Source: Burkholderia sp. Nafp2/4-1b (GTDB lineage: Bacteria > Pseudomonadota > Gammaproteobacteria > Burkholderiales > Burkholderiaceae). Taken from it: 64,000 nt of DNA. A program made the position numbers and the translations under genes. Positions 62,785 to 64,000 of the stretch are shown piece after piece. Where the stretch lies: the NCBI RefSeq assembly GCF_003635165.1, contig NZ_ML058606.1, positions 186,001-250,000 on the forward strand, given 5' to 3'. Position 1 is the stretch's first letter. The number at the start of each line of letters is the position of its first letter. The notes under the pieces are model-generated. The model saw only the letters and a program-made list of their open reading frames with translations, was not told where the DNA came from and searched no databases.

Positions 62785-64000
62785 TTACGCAGGCAACCGA
62801 TCGAGTTGGGCGCGCAGTTTTTCGAGCGTGCTCTGGAACTCGGCGACGCGTTTCTGTTCCTGTTCGACCACGGCCGGCGGCGCTTTCGCGACGAACGCCT
62901 CGTTGCCGAGCTTCGCATTGCACTTCGCGATCTCGCCCGTCAGGCGCGCGATTTCCTTCGACAGGCGCTCGCGCTCGGCCGCGACGTCGATTTCCACCTT
63001 CAGCACCAGCTTGTTCGGGCCGACGATCGCGATCGGCGCGCCGTGCGCTTCCTTGTCGAGCGTCGCTTCGTCCGCGAGGATCTGCACTTCCGACAGGCGC
63101 GCGAGGGCCTGCACGTACGGCGCGAACGAGCGCAGGCGCTCGGCATCGCCGGCCGCGAGCAGCGGCACCTTGGTCGCCGGCGACAGGTTCATTTCGCCGC
63201 GCAGGTTACGGCACGCGTCGACGATCGCCTTCAGATCGGCCGCCCATTGTTCGGACGCCTCGTCGATCTTCTCCAGGTTCGCGACCGGATACGCCTGCGT
63301 CATCAGCGACGCTTCGCCCTCGGCCTTGCCTTGCGGATAACGGCCGGCGAGCGGCGCGACCTTCTGCCAGAGCGCTTCGGTGATGAACGGGATGATCGGA
63401 TGCGCGAGACGCAGCACCGTTTCCAGCACGCGCAGCAGCGTGCGGCGCGTCGCGCGCTGCTGTTCCGGCGTGCCGTTCTGGATCTGCACCTTCGCGAGTT
63501 CGAGGTACCAGTCGCAGTACTCGTCCCACACGAACTTGTAGATGCTGGTCGCGATGTTGTCGAAGCGGTAGTCGGCGAAGCCCTTCGCGATGTCGGCCTC
63601 GGTGCGCTGCAGGAGCGACACGATCCAGCGGTCGGCCGCCGAGAAGTCGAGGTAGCCGCCGGGGCCGCAGTCGCCCGCGCCGCACACTTCCGGCTTGTCG
63701 GCGCCGCAGTCGTGGCCTTCGCAGTTCATCAGCACGAAGCGCGTCGCGTTCCACAGCTTGTTGCAGAAGTTGCGATAGCCTTCGCAGCGCGCGAGGTCGA
63801 AGTTCACGTTGCGGCCGAGCGTCGCCATCGACGCCATCGTGAAGCGCAGCGCGTCGGTGCCGAACGCAGGAATGCCGTCCGGGAATTCCTTGCGCGTCTT
63901 CTTCTCGATCGTGGCGGCCTGCTTCGGGTTCATCAGCCCCGTCGTGCGCTTCGCGACCAGCGTGTCGAGGTCGATGCCGTCGACGATGTCGATCGGGTCG
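62785..64000 (-). CDS. valS: Valyl-tRNA synthetase (3' part)
   Basis: The frame is open from the right edge of the window and ends in TAA, giving about 404 C-terminal residues of ValRS. Reading starts in [11 protein letters not shown] and [21 protein letters not shown], then [23 protein letters not shown] and the anticodon-binding domain. The end is the coiled-coil arm with [33 protein letters not shown]. The catalytic HIGH and KMSKS motifs lie outside the window. Confidence 0.95.
   Translation of the reverse strand, partial: DPIDIVDGIDLDTLVAKRTTGLMNPKQAATIEKKTRKEFPDGIPAFGTDALRFTMASMATLGRNVNFDLARCEGYRNFCNKLWNATRFVLMNCEGHDCGADKPEVCGAGDCGPGGYLDFSAADRWIVSLLQRTEADIAKGFADYRFDNIATSIYKFVWDEYCDWYLELAKVQIQNGTPEQQRATRRTLLRVLETVLRLAHPIIPFITEALWQKVAPLAGRYPQGKAEGEASLMTQAYPVANLEKIDEASEQWAADLKAIVDACRNLRGEMNLSPATKVPLLAAGDAERLRSFAPYVQALARLSEVQILADEATLDKEAHGAPIAIVGPNKLVLKVEIDVAAERERLSKEIARLTGEIAKCNAKLGNEAFVAKAPPAVVEQEQKRVAEFQSTLEKLRAQLDRLPA

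Overview
The window is about 68% G+C, densely coded, and fits a Burkholderia chromosome, most likely the Burkholderia cepacia complex. The reasons are protein resemblance, many ATGA stop/start overlaps, the pairing of an AcpA-type phosphatase with a di-haem peroxidase, and a large iol locus. The species cannot be fixed by eye. I see no rRNA, tRNA, CRISPR array, insertion sequence or prophage.

Region 1 (1-5.65 kb, +): a cellulose synthesis operon. It holds the end of a probable bcsE, then bcsF, bcsQ, bcsA, bcsG and a small bcsR-like gene hidden in another frame across the end of bcsG. The synthase BcsA carries a PilZ c-di-GMP domain and BcsG is the cellulose phosphoethanolamine transferase.

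Region 2 (5.7-16.8 kb): pirin, OsmC-like and Na+/H+ antiporter genes on the minus strand. After them comes an accessory block around a LysR regulator: two XapX proteins, a YcaC-like cysteine hydrolase, and a six-gene operon (XapX, YtcJ-like amidohydrolase with a Cys/His-rich tail, DoxX, exported VOC protein, DUF1275 membrane protein, alginate-export-type outer-membrane protein). This operon has no role I can name and is the best candidate for an undescribed system.

Region 3 (16.8-25.5 kb): an AcpA-like phosphoesterase lipoprotein divergent from a cytochrome c peroxidase, an exported 17-kDa-antigen-like protein, a NUDIX hydrolase, glnS, an OsmB-like lipoprotein, an alpha/beta hydrolase, and a CoA-transferase with a decayed duplicate of its 3' end beside it.

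Region 4 (25.7-36.8 kb): alaS, a LysR gene divergent from a YbfB-type MFS transporter with a hexanucleotide-repeat linker, a zinc-ribbon NUDIX protein, a thioesterase, livHMGF without a binding protein, and a short-chain dehydrogenase.

Region 5 (36.8-54.2 kb): a myo-inositol island. On the minus strand, iolC (kinase fused to an aldolase domain), iolD, iolE and iolB are followed by a UPF0303 gene. Divergently on the plus strand lie an inositol-type ABC importer, a TIM-barrel isomerase, iolG, a second TIM-barrel isomerase, a second Gfo/Idh/MocA dehydrogenase and an RpiR regulator; mmsA/iolA converges on the regulator. Together they import inositol and take it to acetyl-CoA. Two GGAA-N6-TTCC-type sites in the divergent promoter are likely RpiR/IolR operators.

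Region 6 (54.3-64 kb): a LysR gene, a TusA-like protein, an unrecognised small protein, a signalling operon (response regulator, LysM-FecR protein, CHASE2 histidine kinase) with a lipoprotein gene, and on the minus strand galU and the 3' part of valS, which runs off the window.
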